Shown one piece after another: positions 5,480 through 13,897 of a DNA stretch of 31,013 nt. Below the pieces are notes generated by a model. It searched no databases, was not told where the DNA came from, and was given only the letters and a program-made list of their open reading frames with translations. The position numbers and the translations under genes were made by a program. The stretch's first letter is position 1; every line of letters begins with the position of its first letter. This DNA comes from a virus: IMG/VR virus record IMGVR_UViG_3300046009_002052, positions 1 through 31,013 of that record; one strand, written 5' to 3'.

Positions 5480-6001
5480 CTATTTGAATAACTTATACAA
5501 TCCAAATGCACATAATATCACACCAATCCAAAAAAACACACTATGTGCAGTTGTCCATGCTTGTTTTTTGGCATCTAATACAACCTTTGGTGGTAGGGTA
5601 ATGGTTTGTGTTATTCTTATGGTGTCGGGTTTTTGCCTTATCCATACTTTGATTTTATTGTAATGGCGTACAATCTTAACCCTAACAGAACCCGTGTCAA
5701 TTTGGATAGTGTCAATTTCCGTGGTTGTAAACGTGTCATGGAAATATATTGAATCACGCACAACAAATGTATCAATCCTAACTTTCACCTTGCACAATTC
5801 GGGTTGTTTCTTACACGCCTTTTCAATATGATATTCTGCACTACATCCCGTAATTAACAACATCAATATTAATGCCTTGGTGGTTTTTGTGAATAAATCA
5901 CATTTTACCACATTAGCAACCTTTACCTTTGCCATATACGTTTTTAATTTTTCAACCTTATTTGCCTTTGGGGCGTAGGTTTTTTTTACATTAGATTCCA
6001 T
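5480..6001 (-). CDS. Candidate unimolecular spanin (lipoprotein with C-terminal membrane helix)
   Basis: The protein has 173 residues from this ATG; an internal ATG at codon 23 (MAKVKVANVV) gives a more usual signal peptide. Residues 43-52 (ALILMLLITG) followed by Cys53 make a lipobox (I-T-G-C). Residues 54-150 are a charged periplasmic region with beta-rich VRIDTFVVRDSIYF and DTIRITQTITLPP stretches. Residues 154-172 (SVFFWIGVILCAFGLYKLF) form a C-terminal membrane helix. An outer-membrane lipid anchor plus inner-membrane helix in one chain is the definition of a u-spanin, which disrupts the outer membrane at lysis. It overlaps the connector gene by 16 bases and lies 2.5 kb before the endolysin. 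Confidence 0.6.
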   Translation of the reverse strand: MESNVKKTYAPKANKVEKLKTYMAKVKVANVVKCDLFTKTTKALILMLLITGCSAEYHIEKACKKQPELCKVKVRIDTFVVRDSIYFHDTFTTTEIDTIQIDTGSVRVKIVRHYNKIKVWIRQKPDTIRITQTITLPPKVVLDAKKQAWTTAHSVFFWIGVILCAFGLYKLFK

Positions 6002-6501
6002 CCAGTATAATTAGTTGGGTATGATGTTGGGTATTGACCTGCATTTTGGTTAGCGGTATATTCAGGGAATAACTGCGGATAGTAGCTCAAATAATCTACC
6101 AATCTTCTGCGGTAGGTATCCGCCATTGCCCGTGTACGTTCCACCAATGTACTTATTTCACCTGCATCGGGTAATTGAGTACCTTCGGGGGTATTCCTTA
6201 CAATCCCTGCATTGCTTACCTCGTATCCGTGAAACAACAATAAATCAGCCATTGAATAATGGATAAGCATCGGTTGTACATAATCGGATACCAATGTAAG
6301 GTAATTGCCTGTTAATACATTATTCTTAACATCGGTCAATATCTTACGATACAATAACGTACCCAATAATTGTTGAACCTCAATATCCTGTGCCACCTTA
6401 ATGAATGGCGTTATCTTATCAATATCAAAATTACCACTTAACTGGGTGTACTTAAATAAGTCATCCTTGGTAATCAGTAAAACATCATCGTTTGCGTACA
6501 T
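5986..6501 (-). CDS. DUF6712-like head-tail connector/adaptor
   Basis: The 171-residue protein begins MYANDDVLLITKDDLFKYTQ. It is mostly helical (DIDKITPFIKVAQDIEVQQLLG, LTLVSDYVQPMLIHYSMADLL), with a Tyr/Pro/Asn-rich C-terminus. The pattern fits DUF6712 proteins of Bacteroidota phages, generally taken as head-completion or neck adaptors because they follow the portal gene. Here too it starts three bases after the portal stop. The likely role is to sit below the portal ring. The family call is from memory of the motif. Confidence 0.65.
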   Translation of the reverse strand: MYANDDVLLITKDDLFKYTQLSGNFDIDKITPFIKVAQDIEVQQLLGTLLYRKILTDVKNNVLTGNYLTLVSDYVQPMLIHYSMADLLLFHGYEVSNAGIVRNTPEGTQLPDAGEISTLVERTRAMADTYRRRLVDYLSYYPQLFPEYTANQNAGQYPTSYPTNYTGWNLM

Positions 6502-6504
6502 GGT

Positions 6505-8346
6505 TTATTTATTTTTTAATGAGCCTCTATTTGGTAAATCGTTTGTTTTTACGGATGCTATATCCCAAGATGGTGGGTCAAATGGTACACCTGCTCTATC
6601 TGCACTTTGTGAAGATACTCTATCGTAATTGTCCACTATATCCCTCATGTTCTGTTCTTTTTCTTCCGATGTCAATGGTATGATTTTACCATTAATCTTT
6701 TTTCTTCTGTATGTCAATCTGAACCATTGGTGTTTACAATACACCCCACCCTTATACTTCCATATTGAATAGGATGATTTTCCCGATGGTGCAAATTGTC
6801 CGTTAATACCTGCATCACCCATTACATCAATATCCTCTCTACGGTATGTTACCCCCAATTTTGCATTGGCAACCATATCTTTACAAAATATGCGGCTATT
6901 ATCTTGAACACGGAATGGTGCGTATCGGTAACGAATTAAATAAATACCCTTGTCATCCTTGGATTTCTCATCAGGGTTGGCAAATCGTTTAAAAAATTCG
7001 TGGCGTGATAGGTGTTGTTCGTTGTCGGGGTCATCCACAGGGGATTCATCAATTAACTCCCATACACTTTCATCGATAATTTGACCTTTGTCTTTTAAAT
7101 ATTCAATCCATTCTTGTTCGGCTTCCTGTGTGAATTCAGGTCTATCGGCACTCAATTTAGCGTCAAAATCATACTTTTTTTTTTGAGAACTAAATCCCAT
7201 TTCTTGTTCCTTAACTTCCTCGGTAACTTCCTTGCCTGATAAATCGGTAAATTCCAAAGGCTGCAATGTTTTAAAGTACATTTCCAACGATATTCCATTG
7301 GCGTTTAATACTTTCTCTACACCCTCAATAATTAATCGTTGAAATGGTCTTATAACGATGTTATCGAATAATATAGATGCACTACGCAACTCATCGGCAT
7401 TGTTGCCTAATCCTGTATTGTCTTTAATACCCAACAACATTGGTGATACAATGCGATGGGATAACATTATCTTTTGGGTGGATTCCCTTGATAGGAATTC
7501 GTATTGATTATGAGCATCGGATAGTTGAACTGGTGTTATTTCGGTTGCCGTTTCCTTGGAATCGTTAAAGCTTATAATTGCTCTACCTGCATTGGAAGAA
7601 CCACTCCATTTGGCGTTAATTTGCCCCTCTATTGCGTTTCTTACCTCTTCGGGTGGTTGACCATTATTAAAGTTAATTAACATCGATGGTGCTAAACCAT
7701 TTTTGATGTTGTTAATATGGTAGTTGCTAATCTCACATTCTAAATCTGCCCATTGTGTACCACCCTGATAATCTACGGGTGCAAAGTAGTACGATCCTGT
7801 TGAATAGGGTTTAACCACCAATATGCATTCATTCTCATTCTCATCAAATCCGAATGACGCAAATCGTTTAGGTTGTTGACCACGTTTCAACTTTGCCCAA
7901 TCGGCACAGAAATACCATCCCTCAATTTCACCTTTATCGTTGCATCGTTCAGGGCGTAGGGTTTGAATCGGCCAATGAGATACCTTTACATAGGATTTCT
8001 TGTCCTTGGATTTAACACAATGAAAAGCATATTGCCCTAACATTTTTAAATCCAATGTAACGGCACGGATACAATCGGGTTTAATAAGCTTTTTAAATTC
8101 AATATACCCCTTTAAATTCCTATCTGATTTTACAACCTCCAAACCTAATCCATACACCAAATCTGAAATACCTTTAATGGCGGCATTGTTGGTTGGTGAA
8201 CCAAGATACAAATCAATTAAATACTGATAATAATCGTTATCCTCTCCGTATTCAACCCAATGTTTATTCTTATGCTCTACAATCGCAGGTGCGGTGTAGG
8301 ATGCAAATTGCATAAATGAGAAATTCTGTTTTATAGTGTTATCCAT
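6505..8346 (-). CDS. Portal protein with C-terminal extension domain
   Basis: In this 613-residue protein, residues 1 to about 375 carry a portal-like core: an early surface segment (KHWVEYGEDNDYYQYLIDLY), TNNAAIKGISDLVYG, beta-rich stem and clip, then SPMLLGIKDNTGLGNNADEL and the crown helix IVIRPFQRLIIEGVEKVL. Portals form the dodecameric DNA channel at one head vertex. After an acidic linker (about 375-400), residues 400-613 form an extra domain with SRIFCKDMV, YRREDI and GGVYCKHQWFRLTYRR, resembling minor head (MuF-type) proteins often fused to portals in these phages. A run of ten A at codons 388-391 (7184-7175) forms the slippery heptamer AAAAAAG. Confidence 0.8.
   Translation of the reverse strand: MDNTIKQNFSFMQFASYTAPAIVEHKNKHWVEYGEDNDYYQYLIDLYLGSPTNNAAIKGISDLVYGLGLEVVKSDRNLKGYIEFKKLIKPDCIRAVTLDLKMLGQYAFHCVKSKDKKSYVKVSHWPIQTLRPERCNDKGEIEGWYFCADWAKLKRGQQPKRFASFGFDENENECILVVKPYSTGSYYFAPVDYQGGTQWADLECEISNYHINNIKNGLAPSMLINFNNGQPPEEVRNAIEGQINAKWSGSSNAGRAIISFNDSKETATEITPVQLSDAHNQYEFLSRESTQKIMLSHRIVSPMLLGIKDNTGLGNNADELRSASILFDNIVIRPFQRLIIEGVEKVLNANGISLEMYFKTLQPLEFTDLSGKEVTEEVKEQEMGFSSQKKKYDFDAKLSADRPEFTQEAEQEWIEYLKDKGQIIDESVWELIDESPVDDPDNEQHLSRHEFFKRFANPDEKSKDDKGIYLIRYRYAPFRVQDNSRIFCKDMVANAKLGVTYRREDIDVMGDAGINGQFAPSGKSSYSIWKYKGGVYCKHQWFRLTYRRKKINGKIIPLTSEEKEQNMRDIVDNYDRVSSQSADRAGVPFDPPSWDIASVKTNDLPNRGSLKNK
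7174..7180 (-). promoter_or_regulatory. Slippery heptamer A-AAA-AAG in portal gene
   Basis: In frame, the portal gene reads CAA AAA AAA AAG TAT GAT. The heptamer A AAA AAG is the same as in E. coli dnaX. A -1 slip at Lys391 gives GTA then TGA, ending the protein at about 392 residues, just after the portal core. No obvious upstream Shine-Dalgarno stimulator or downstream stem is seen, so usage is uncertain. Confidence 0.35.
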
Positions 8347-8678
8347 TCGGGGCTTATATTACTTGTTGTATCCCAGTTCTTAAATGTCTTGTTGATGTTT
8401 GTGGATTCATCCGACCACGTTGCCAAATACTCCCACATTATTGCATCTTGATAATATACACGAATTAAACAATTATCTAAATTATGTGCAACATCTGCAA
8501 TATTTGTCAATGATGGTAAATCTAATGTAACCCGTGTGCCTTCAATTAATACATTGCTTGTACCTGATACCATAATTTTGGTATTCTTATGCCATACCTG
8601 CACAGATACACTTGCTATCCCATTGAATTCAATGAATGGGTAAAATTCAATTATGGTACTTTGTAAATTGATAACCAT
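8331..8678 (-). CDS. Hypothetical virion-region protein
   Basis: The 115-residue protein is beta-rich (SVSVQVWHKNTKIMVSG, CLIRVYYQDAIMWEYLATW), with a Thr/Ser/Asn-rich end. It lies between the tail tube and portal genes, after a terminator and a TAATTTTG promoter-like box, and overlaps the portal start by 16 bases. It is probably a small structural or head-tail joining protein. No family is recognised. Confidence 0.6.
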   Translation of the reverse strand: MVINLQSTIIEFYPFIEFNGIASVSVQVWHKNTKIMVSGTSNVLIEGTRVTLDLPSLTNIADVAHNLDNCLIRVYYQDAIMWEYLATWSDESTNINKTFKNWDTTSNISPEWITL

Positions 8679-8692
8679 CTAAATAATAAACG

Positions 8693-8700
8693 CAAAATTA
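8693..8700 (-). promoter_or_regulatory. Possible -7 element upstream of 8331-8678
   Basis: TAATTTTG on the minus strand fits TAnnTTTG and lies 15 bases before the start codon, just downstream of the terminator at 8721-8744. No TTTG is found at the -33 distance. It would restart transcription for the portal group after the terminator. Confidence 0.3.
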
Positions 8701-8720
8701 AATTATCGTTGCATATAAAG

Positions 8721-8744
8721 AAAAACCCCCACCATTGGTGAGGG
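8721..8744 (-). terminator. Intrinsic terminator after tail tube gene
   Basis: On the minus strand CCCTCACC / GGTGGGGG (eight pairs with one G-T) closes a three-base loop AAT and is followed by TTTTTCTTT. It is in the gap between the tail tube gene (stop at 8779) and the gene starting at 8678. It probably trims or reduces transcription of the portal group relative to the abundant structural genes. Confidence 0.8.
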
Positions 8745-8778
8745 TCTAACCATTCAAATATGAAAACCTTAATTGAGA

Positions 8779-9342
8779 TTAAGCAGGTACGGTGATTACT
8801 GTTAATACCTCTGAATAGGTTTCAGCATCTACGGGGGTAGGGGCTGCCTTTTCACTACCTACAAAGGTAAGGGTATTTAATCGGGCATCACCCATCTGTG
8901 TTCCCCAAGATAGTGAACCACCAGTTGAATCACATCCCTCATCTTCACCCAATAACCAAAATTGGTCATTTCTATCCCAAAGGATAATTCTCCAACGACC
9001 TTGGTTTAAAGTTTGGATGGTGTCCATATCCAAATCACCAGCATTGGGAGTTACTCCACTTGGTTTAAAAGATAGGGTAAAGGTTTGTGTGTACATAGTG
9101 TTTCCGTTATCACGGGAAACGGTTGGGGCAACTTCCAAGGTTGATAAACCTTTTAATTCCCAAAACCAACCTGTAACATTTACAGGGGTAGGAGTCGCAC
9201 CATTGTTGATTGATGTTACCAATCCACTTGCATCTTTGGTTACTACGTTTGAAAAAACATAGGGTACGAAAAATGCACCACGAATACCACCCACGAATTG
9301 TTTACATGGTTCGTATCTATTAGCTAATGTATTACAAGACAT
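8779..9342 (-). CDS. Putative major tail tube protein
   Basis: The 187-residue protein begins MSCNTLANRYEPCKQFVGG. It is a beta-rich protein with YTQTFTLSFKP, GRWRIILWDRNDQFWLLGE and a late LSWGTQMGDARLNTLTFVG. This layout, with repeated long strands and a LLGxxxG motif, fits the tail tube proteins of long non-contractile tails, which stack as hexameric rings around the tape measure. The position directly after the capsid gene, each gene followed by its own terminator, suits a highly expressed virion component. The identification rests on fold-like pattern and context. Confidence 0.6.
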   Translation of the reverse strand: MSCNTLANRYEPCKQFVGGIRGAFFVPYVFSNVVTKDASGLVTSINNGATPTPVNVTGWFWELKGLSTLEVAPTVSRDNGNTMYTQTFTLSFKPSGVTPNAGDLDMDTIQTLNQGRWRIILWDRNDQFWLLGEDEGCDSTGGSLSWGTQMGDARLNTLTFVGSEKAAPTPVDAETYSEVLTVITVPA

Positions 9343-9366
9343 TTCTATTTTTATTTATTTGTGTTT

Positions 9367-9400
9367 AAAAAAAAGGGGAGGGGCTTGTGTTTCCCTCCCC
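9367..9400 (-). terminator. Strong intrinsic terminator after capsid gene
   Basis: On the minus strand GGGGAGGG / CCCTCCCC, a perfect eight-bp all-G/C stem with a ten-base loop, is followed by eight T. It lies 29 bases after the capsid stop. Such a terminator just behind the major capsid gene commonly gives an abundant short capsid transcript with limited read-through. Confidence 0.85.
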
Positions 9401-9428
9401 CATTATTCAATCTCTATTTCCTAATGAA

Positions 9429-10352
9429 TTAAGAAATATTTAAAACAACTTGTTGAGTTGGGTTAGTAGCAATCAAACCACCTGTGAAACGCATGATGAT
9501 ACGCACGTTCTGTGAACCATCAATATCGCTCATGTCGATAAATTTCACTTCGTTGTAATCACTCAATAAACCTGTACCAAAGTGTAGGTCTGATTTCAAT
9601 CCCAATACACAATCAGAATCGTTAAGTCCTGGACACATAGTAACAGGAATACCTTGGAAATTCATTGGCTTCTCACCAACATAGAATTGGAAATTGTAGT
9701 TACCTGCTGACAATGCGGCTTGGTAAGCTTTCATTGTGGTAGGGCCTACATAGAACTGATATCCCTCTTTACCATACAATGCGGATGGAGATGCATCCAA
9801 CATTGCCTGTAAACGGGCAACAACGTTTGCACCACTTGTAACACCAGTTGCAGTTACTGTGATAGCGGAGTTATCCAATAGGTAACCAACCATTCCCTCA
9901 TCAGCAGTACCATTATAGAACAAGGTAGTTTTCCAAATACCTAATTCAACGGCTTGTGCTACTTCTGCCGCAGTTTGTGCCAATGCGAACTCTTCAAAAG
10001 TAGCGGGTAATTTCTCAAATGCAGAGAATCCTGCTTGTGCAGCTTCCCATGTAGTACGCAATTGATTCTTACACAATTGTAAGTTCACTTGCTTTTCTAC
10101 GGTGGTTAAAACGTATTCGCCCAAAGTTACGCTTGATGAATCTGTGAAATCACAAGTTGCATCGGCAATAACGATGGAATTTTGGTAGTTACGAATCACC
10201 TCTTTGTAAGGAACATTGGGGTGAACGGTAATCAATTCTTTTGCAAGGGTATCACCCGACAAAAGAGCGGCCGCAATGTACTTATTTGCGAACAAACCTG
10301 CATAGGTGTTCGGGTTAATAGTTGGGCCGCTAAATGCAAATTTATTTCTCAT
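9429..10352 (-). CDS. Major capsid protein
   Basis: The 307-residue protein begins MRNKFAFSGPTINPNTYAG. It follows a scaffold-like gene and an XkdF-like protease and is followed by a strong terminator, the normal head-module order. Internal segments fit an HK97-type shell protein: a long helix region (EEFALAQTAAEVAQAVELGIWKTT, about 121-144), P-domain-like KEGYQFYVGPTTMKAYQAAL and GIPVTMCPGLNDSD, and late strands NVRIIMRFTGGLIATNP. Codon use is more GC-rich and regular than in neighbouring genes, as expected for high expression. Confidence is high from context, moderate from motif. Confidence 0.8.
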   Translation of the reverse strand: MRNKFAFSGPTINPNTYAGLFANKYIAAALLSGDTLAKELITVHPNVPYKEVIRNYQNSIVIADATCDFTDSSSVTLGEYVLTTVEKQVNLQLCKNQLRTTWEAAQAGFSAFEKLPATFEEFALAQTAAEVAQAVELGIWKTTLFYNGTADEGMVGYLLDNSAITVTATGVTSGANVVARLQAMLDASPSALYGKEGYQFYVGPTTMKAYQAALSAGNYNFQFYVGEKPMNFQGIPVTMCPGLNDSDCVLGLKSDLHFGTGLLSDYNEVKFIDMSDIDGSQNVRIIMRFTGGLIATNPTQQVVLNIS

Positions 10353-10377
10353 TTTTATTTAGTGTGTTTTTAATGTT

Positions 10378-11016
10378 TTAAAATAATGAATCAAATACTC
10401 TATCCTTGATAGAAACTTCACGCTTTGCACCAATCTTGAATTTCAATTCTGTTTTGGTTTCGGCTTCAGGGCTAAACGATGCATGGGGTGCAGGTGTTTC
10501 CGCTAATTGCTTTTTTAACTCTTCATTTTCAGCAGATAACTTGATGTTTTCGGCTTTTAATGAATCGTTGCTTAATTCAATTGCAGATAAACGGGCTTCG
10601 ATTTTAGAGAAATAAGATTCCTCCATTTCGGTTTTAGATTTCACAACCTTTTTAGGCATTGAATCTTTACCCATCATTCCTGTTTCTTCTTTTTCAATCA
10701 TGTCTTTGGCTTCAACTTCTTCAACTACCTCTTCGGTAACTTCTTCTTTTTCAGTTGATACCTCAACAATTACACCTTTTTCATCGGTTTCAATCTTTGA
10801 ACCATCTTCAAGAACGTACTCGCCCATAGGTACGGGAATGTTGCCCTCTTCGGTTACAATGAATACAGGTTCGCCAATTGCAAAGTTTTCACTATCCAAT
10901 ATTACTTCCCCATCCATTGTTTTCTTTTGAGCCATTTCCACTTCAATAGTGGCATCGGCTTTACCCAAACCAAGTACATCAAGTACACGATTCAAGGTAT
11001 CTTTTGCGTTGCTCAT
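10378..11016 (-). CDS. Putative capsid scaffold protein
   Basis: The 212-residue, strongly acidic protein has a Val/Glu-rich middle (about residues 90-110), a Met/Lys/Glu stretch, then a coiled coil at about 132-172 (SKIEARLSAIELSNDSLKA, LSAENEELKKQLAE). It ends in a basic tail (KREVSIKDRVFDSLF). Acidic centre, coiled coil and basic C-terminal helix that touches the capsid protein are typical of phage scaffolds. It lies directly upstream of the capsid gene and downstream of the protease, which would remove it during maturation. Confidence 0.7.
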   Translation of the reverse strand: MSNAKDTLNRVLDVLGLGKADATIEVEMAQKKTMDGEVILDSENFAIGEPVFIVTEEGNIPVPMGEYVLEDGSKIETDEKGVIVEVSTEKEEVTEEVVEEVEAKDMIEKEETGMMGKDSMPKKVVKSKTEMEESYFSKIEARLSAIELSNDSLKAENIKLSAENEELKKQLAETPAPHASFSPEAETKTELKFKIGAKREVSIKDRVFDSLF

Positions 11017-11052
11017 ATTAGTTATACGATTAATTTGTTTTGTGTTGTATTT

Positions 11053-11406
11053 TTATAGCGATTTTAACTTGGTAAGCATATCTAAAATTTCTTTTTGTTT
11101 TTCAAATGCTTTTCTAAAATCTGCGAATTCTTTTGATGATTCAAAACTCAATCCCAGTTCTTTATACTTTGAAGATAATTCATCTTTGACCTTGCTTAAA
11201 TCAATGGTTTCATTTAAGTATTTTTTGATTTCATTTTCAATTCCTCGTGCTTTGTTTTTAATTTCATTGTAATCATTTAAGATTACATCTTGTGATAAAA
11301 TAGCACGTGATTTTAATTTTTTAAAATCATCGATTAATGCCATTTCAACCTTTACACCTTGGGTGGCATCCATAAATTTATGGAATGATGTTTTGTTATT
11401 TTCCAT
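11053..11406 (-). CDS. Helical coiled-coil protein of head module
   Basis: The 117-residue protein is almost entirely helical and Lys/Glu-rich (LIDDFKKLKSRAILSQ, EIKNKARGIENEIKKYLNE, KAFEKQKEILDMLTKL). It overlaps the protease end by 11 bases and precedes the scaffold gene. The DNA is clearly more AT-rich than the flanking genes. It may be a second scaffold component or scaffold-binding protein; no family is recognised. Confidence 0.6.
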   Translation of the reverse strand: MENNKTSFHKFMDATQGVKVEMALIDDFKKLKSRAILSQDVILNDYNEIKNKARGIENEIKKYLNETIDLSKVKDELSSKYKELGLSFESSKEFADFRKAFEKQKEILDMLTKLKSL

Positions 11407-12007
11407 TTATATATTCTTTTAAAATGTTTACTATTTTGTCCAATTTATCTTGTTCGGTTTCTACTTTGCTCATTTCGGTTGGCATGGATTTATCGGCAAA
11501 AAATCCTTCGATACTAAACCCTTTTACCTTACCAGTTTTTACAAAATCGTTCCAAATTTCATCGTTCACAATCTTCATTGCAACGTACCATGTACCTACG
11601 GGATCGTTGAAACCATACGCAACGGATTTATCATTTACATCATCCACCTTTAACCAAGTTTCAACCACAATTGCCCCATCCACGCCAAATTGGTGTTCAA
11701 TGGTTGTTTTGGCTTGGTTGCCACGCATCATGTACAATTGGGATGCTTTTTCTATGGTTGCCTTGGAAAAGTAAACGTAGAATTCCTCCTCTTTGCCATT
11801 CAATTCTTGATGGCGATAAATTGGCTTGTTGGGAATTAATGCAGGGCCTAACAACACACGTTTTTCCGAATCCATTGTTTTAAACTCGAATTTTTGTTTG
11901 TTTAGGGCAATAAAATTGGATTCAATCGCAGGTGCTTCCACGATGGAAATTGCCTCAATGCCTGTGGCTAATTGTTGCTCATCCAATACTAATTCAACGA
12001 TTCTCAT
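11396..12007 (-). CDS. XkdF-like prohead protease
   Basis: The 203-residue protein contains YRHQELNGKEEEFYVYFS, KTTIEHQFGVDGAIVVETW (about 100-118), DPVGTWYVAMKIVND (about 136-150) and GKVKGFSIEGFFADK (158-172). This order matches the XkdF domain (phage-type putative serine protease); the H in IEHQ and the S in GFSIEG sit where a protease His/Ser pair would be expected. It would cleave scaffold and capsid tails during head maturation. Gene order (protease, scaffold, capsid) supports this. Confidence 0.75.
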   Translation of the reverse strand: MRIVELVLDEQQLATGIEAISIVEAPAIESNFIALNKQKFEFKTMDSEKRVLLGPALIPNKPIYRHQELNGKEEEFYVYFSKATIEKASQLYMMRGNQAKTTIEHQFGVDGAIVVETWLKVDDVNDKSVAYGFNDPVGTWYVAMKIVNDEIWNDFVKTGKVKGFSIEGFFADKSMPTEMSKVETEQDKLDKIVNILKEYINGK

Positions 12008-12022
12008 TTTTTATCAAACGTA

Positions 12023-13897
12023 TTATTTACCCAATGTTGCATTTTGGCTTATATGCCTATCCAATGATTGTTGTGATGTCATATCCTGACCTACGGCATA
12101 GGCTTTAATTGGTTTACGCATTACCCCACCAAACGCCTGTGCTAATTGTGCATTGTTGCCTATCTGTCCGCCAACGATTCCCACACTTGGGGCAAATGAT
12201 GGAGTGGGTACGGATGCAGATGCATCACCACCACCGCCACCACCAAACTCGGATGGTGGATCGGGTAATTTAGTCATTGCAATTTGTCTAACCTGTGCCA
12301 ACCCCGATGCAATAACCCCAGCGGCCAATATAGGGCCTATCGTTCCACCCTCTGCAATTGCCTTGGATGCACCTACATAAGTATTGATAATTGCCTGTCC
12401 AACGGCTAATGATTTACCCCACTTGGATTCTGCACCTACCAAATCAATTACACCTCCCAATGCTTGTGATACTGCATCTAATGTTTGTGCCTCTGCTTTC
12501 TTTTTATTTTCCGCAGTTTGATTATCGGATTCTTGTTTAAATTTATTACTTGCTTTGTAATTTGCTAATAATTGTGCCTCTAATGCGGTGGTGTCTTTAC
12601 CTGCATCCTTTGCCGCTTGTATTTGGTTTTGGATTCTATCTGCCTCTAACTTAAATAATTCCTCTTGTAATTTCTTTTCATCAGTAATTGTGCGTTCAAT
12701 TTCCAATTGCTTTTTTTGATACTGCAAATCAATAAACGCCTGTTCATCGGCTGCGGCTTTGTCTTGGAATGCCTTTACTTCATCATTGCGTTTTTTCTCA
12801 CCATCAACGGCAATCTGTGTTAATTTTAATTGATGTTGTTCATCCAGTTCCTGAATTAACCGATTTTTTTCTTGTTTGGTGTATTTACCACGTTCAATTT
12901 CACGCTTGGCATTTTCTAAATCTATTTCCGCTTGTTTTACTGCTCTACGTTCCTCACCTTGTATTGATGCAATAATATTCTGTTGCTCTAATTCACGGAT
13001 TTTATCACTTGCCGCTTTACGCTCTTCGGCATATTCCTTTGCTTTGTCTGCACGTTCTTTTGCCGATGCTTTTTCCTCGGAATCTAATTTCTTTTGTTCA
13101 CGATTAAATAACCTACGCTTTGCCGCTAAATCTGTTTCCGCATTTGCTACATCAATAACCGCTTGACTTACTTTCTTTTTTGATTCTTCGGTTTCACCAT
13201 TTAATTTTTGGTCTAATTGTGCAGCCTTTAACCTATCTTTTGCATATTTTAATTCTTTGGTTGCTAAATCCGTTTCGGAATCGGCAACTTGTTTTAATGC
13301 CTTTCTTCGTTCCTGTAATGTAGCATTGGTATCGGATAGTAATTCTCTTGCCTCGGCTAATGTTTTATTTTGTTGAGCTCTTGATTCTGCTAATTGTAAT
13401 TCAACATCATCTAAATCTTGTTGAATTTTAGCAAGGTTTGCACCCTGTTCCGCAGCATCACTAAATAATGATGTTACTAATTCCAATCCTTTAGCAAGCC
13501 CACCCACTAATGTTGCGGCAAGTTTGGATACTGCTTGTATCAATGGATTAATTACCGCACTAAATGCAGATGTAAGTTGTTCCAATGAATCCATGCCCTC
13601 ATCCGTCTGCTTTAATGCAGCTCGTAAGGTCATAAATATTCCAACTAATCCCGTTAGCACCGCACCTAATGGGTTGGTAACTAATGCCATCATTGATTTA
13701 CCTAAACCACCTAATGAACTTGCCACATTGCCAATAGGGCCTGGCATTGATTCAAACTTCTCCGATAAATTTCCTAATTTATCCGATGATTTTTCTACGG
13801 CTTGTTTTGTGGCTTTGCCTAAATTATTAATTGCATTGGTAGCCGTATCAACGCCACCTGTATCAACTTTTATCGAATATTTGATATCTTCCGCCAT
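12023..13897 (-). CDS. Tail tape measure protein
   Basis: In this 624-residue protein, the N-terminus (MAEDIKYSIKVDTGG...) leads to two hydrophobic Gly-rich regions (about 62-95, SSLGGLGKSMMALVTNPLG onward; about 112-145). Residues 150-475 are a long Lys/Glu/Ala/Gln coiled coil. A second hydrophobic section follows at about 480-545 (ALGGVIDLVGAE, LAVGQAIINTYVGAS), then a Gly run and flexible end. Hydrophobic segments around a coiled coil mark tape measures, which set tail length and leave with the DNA. At 0.15 nm per residue the tail would be about 94 nm. The start is inside the 3' end of a small gene, overlapping by 28 bases. Confidence 0.85.
   Translation of the reverse strand: MAEDIKYSIKVDTGGVDTATNAINNLGKATKQAVEKSSDKLGNLSEKFESMPGPIGNVASSLGGLGKSMMALVTNPLGAVLTGLVGIFMTLRAALKQTDEGMDSLEQLTSAFSAVINPLIQAVSKLAATLVGGLAKGLELVTSLFSDAAEQGANLAKIQQDLDDVELQLAESRAQQNKTLAEARELLSDTNATLQERRKALKQVADSETDLATKELKYAKDRLKAAQLDQKLNGETEESKKKVSQAVIDVANAETDLAAKRRLFNREQKKLDSEEKASAKERADKAKEYAEERKAASDKIRELEQQNIIASIQGEERRAVKQAEIDLENAKREIERGKYTKQEKNRLIQELDEQHQLKLTQIAVDGEKKRNDEVKAFQDKAAADEQAFIDLQYQKKQLEIERTITDEKKLQEELFKLEADRIQNQIQAAKDAGKDTTALEAQLLANYKASNKFKQESDNQTAENKKKAEAQTLDAVSQALGGVIDLVGAESKWGKSLAVGQAIINTYVGASKAIAEGGTIGPILAAGVIASGLAQVRQIAMTKLPDPPSEFGGGGGGDASASVPTPSFAPSVGIVGGQIGNNAQLAQAFGGVMRKPIKAYAVGQDMTSQQSLDRHISQNATLGK

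Noticed and set aside
5319-5663. Open frame of 114 codons on the plus strand
   Set aside because: It is antisense to the spanin-like gene and the SEC-C-like mini-gene; its hydrophobic content is explained by the complement of those genes.
10949-11272. Open frame of 107 codons on the plus strand
   Set aside because: It lies opposite the scaffold and coiled-coil genes, is Ser/Leu/Phe-rich as expected for the complement of Lys/Glu-rich helices, and has no start context or promoter.
11385-11774. Open frame of 129 codons on the plus strand
   Set aside because: It is antisense to the XkdF-like protease, with no recognisable domain or translation signal.
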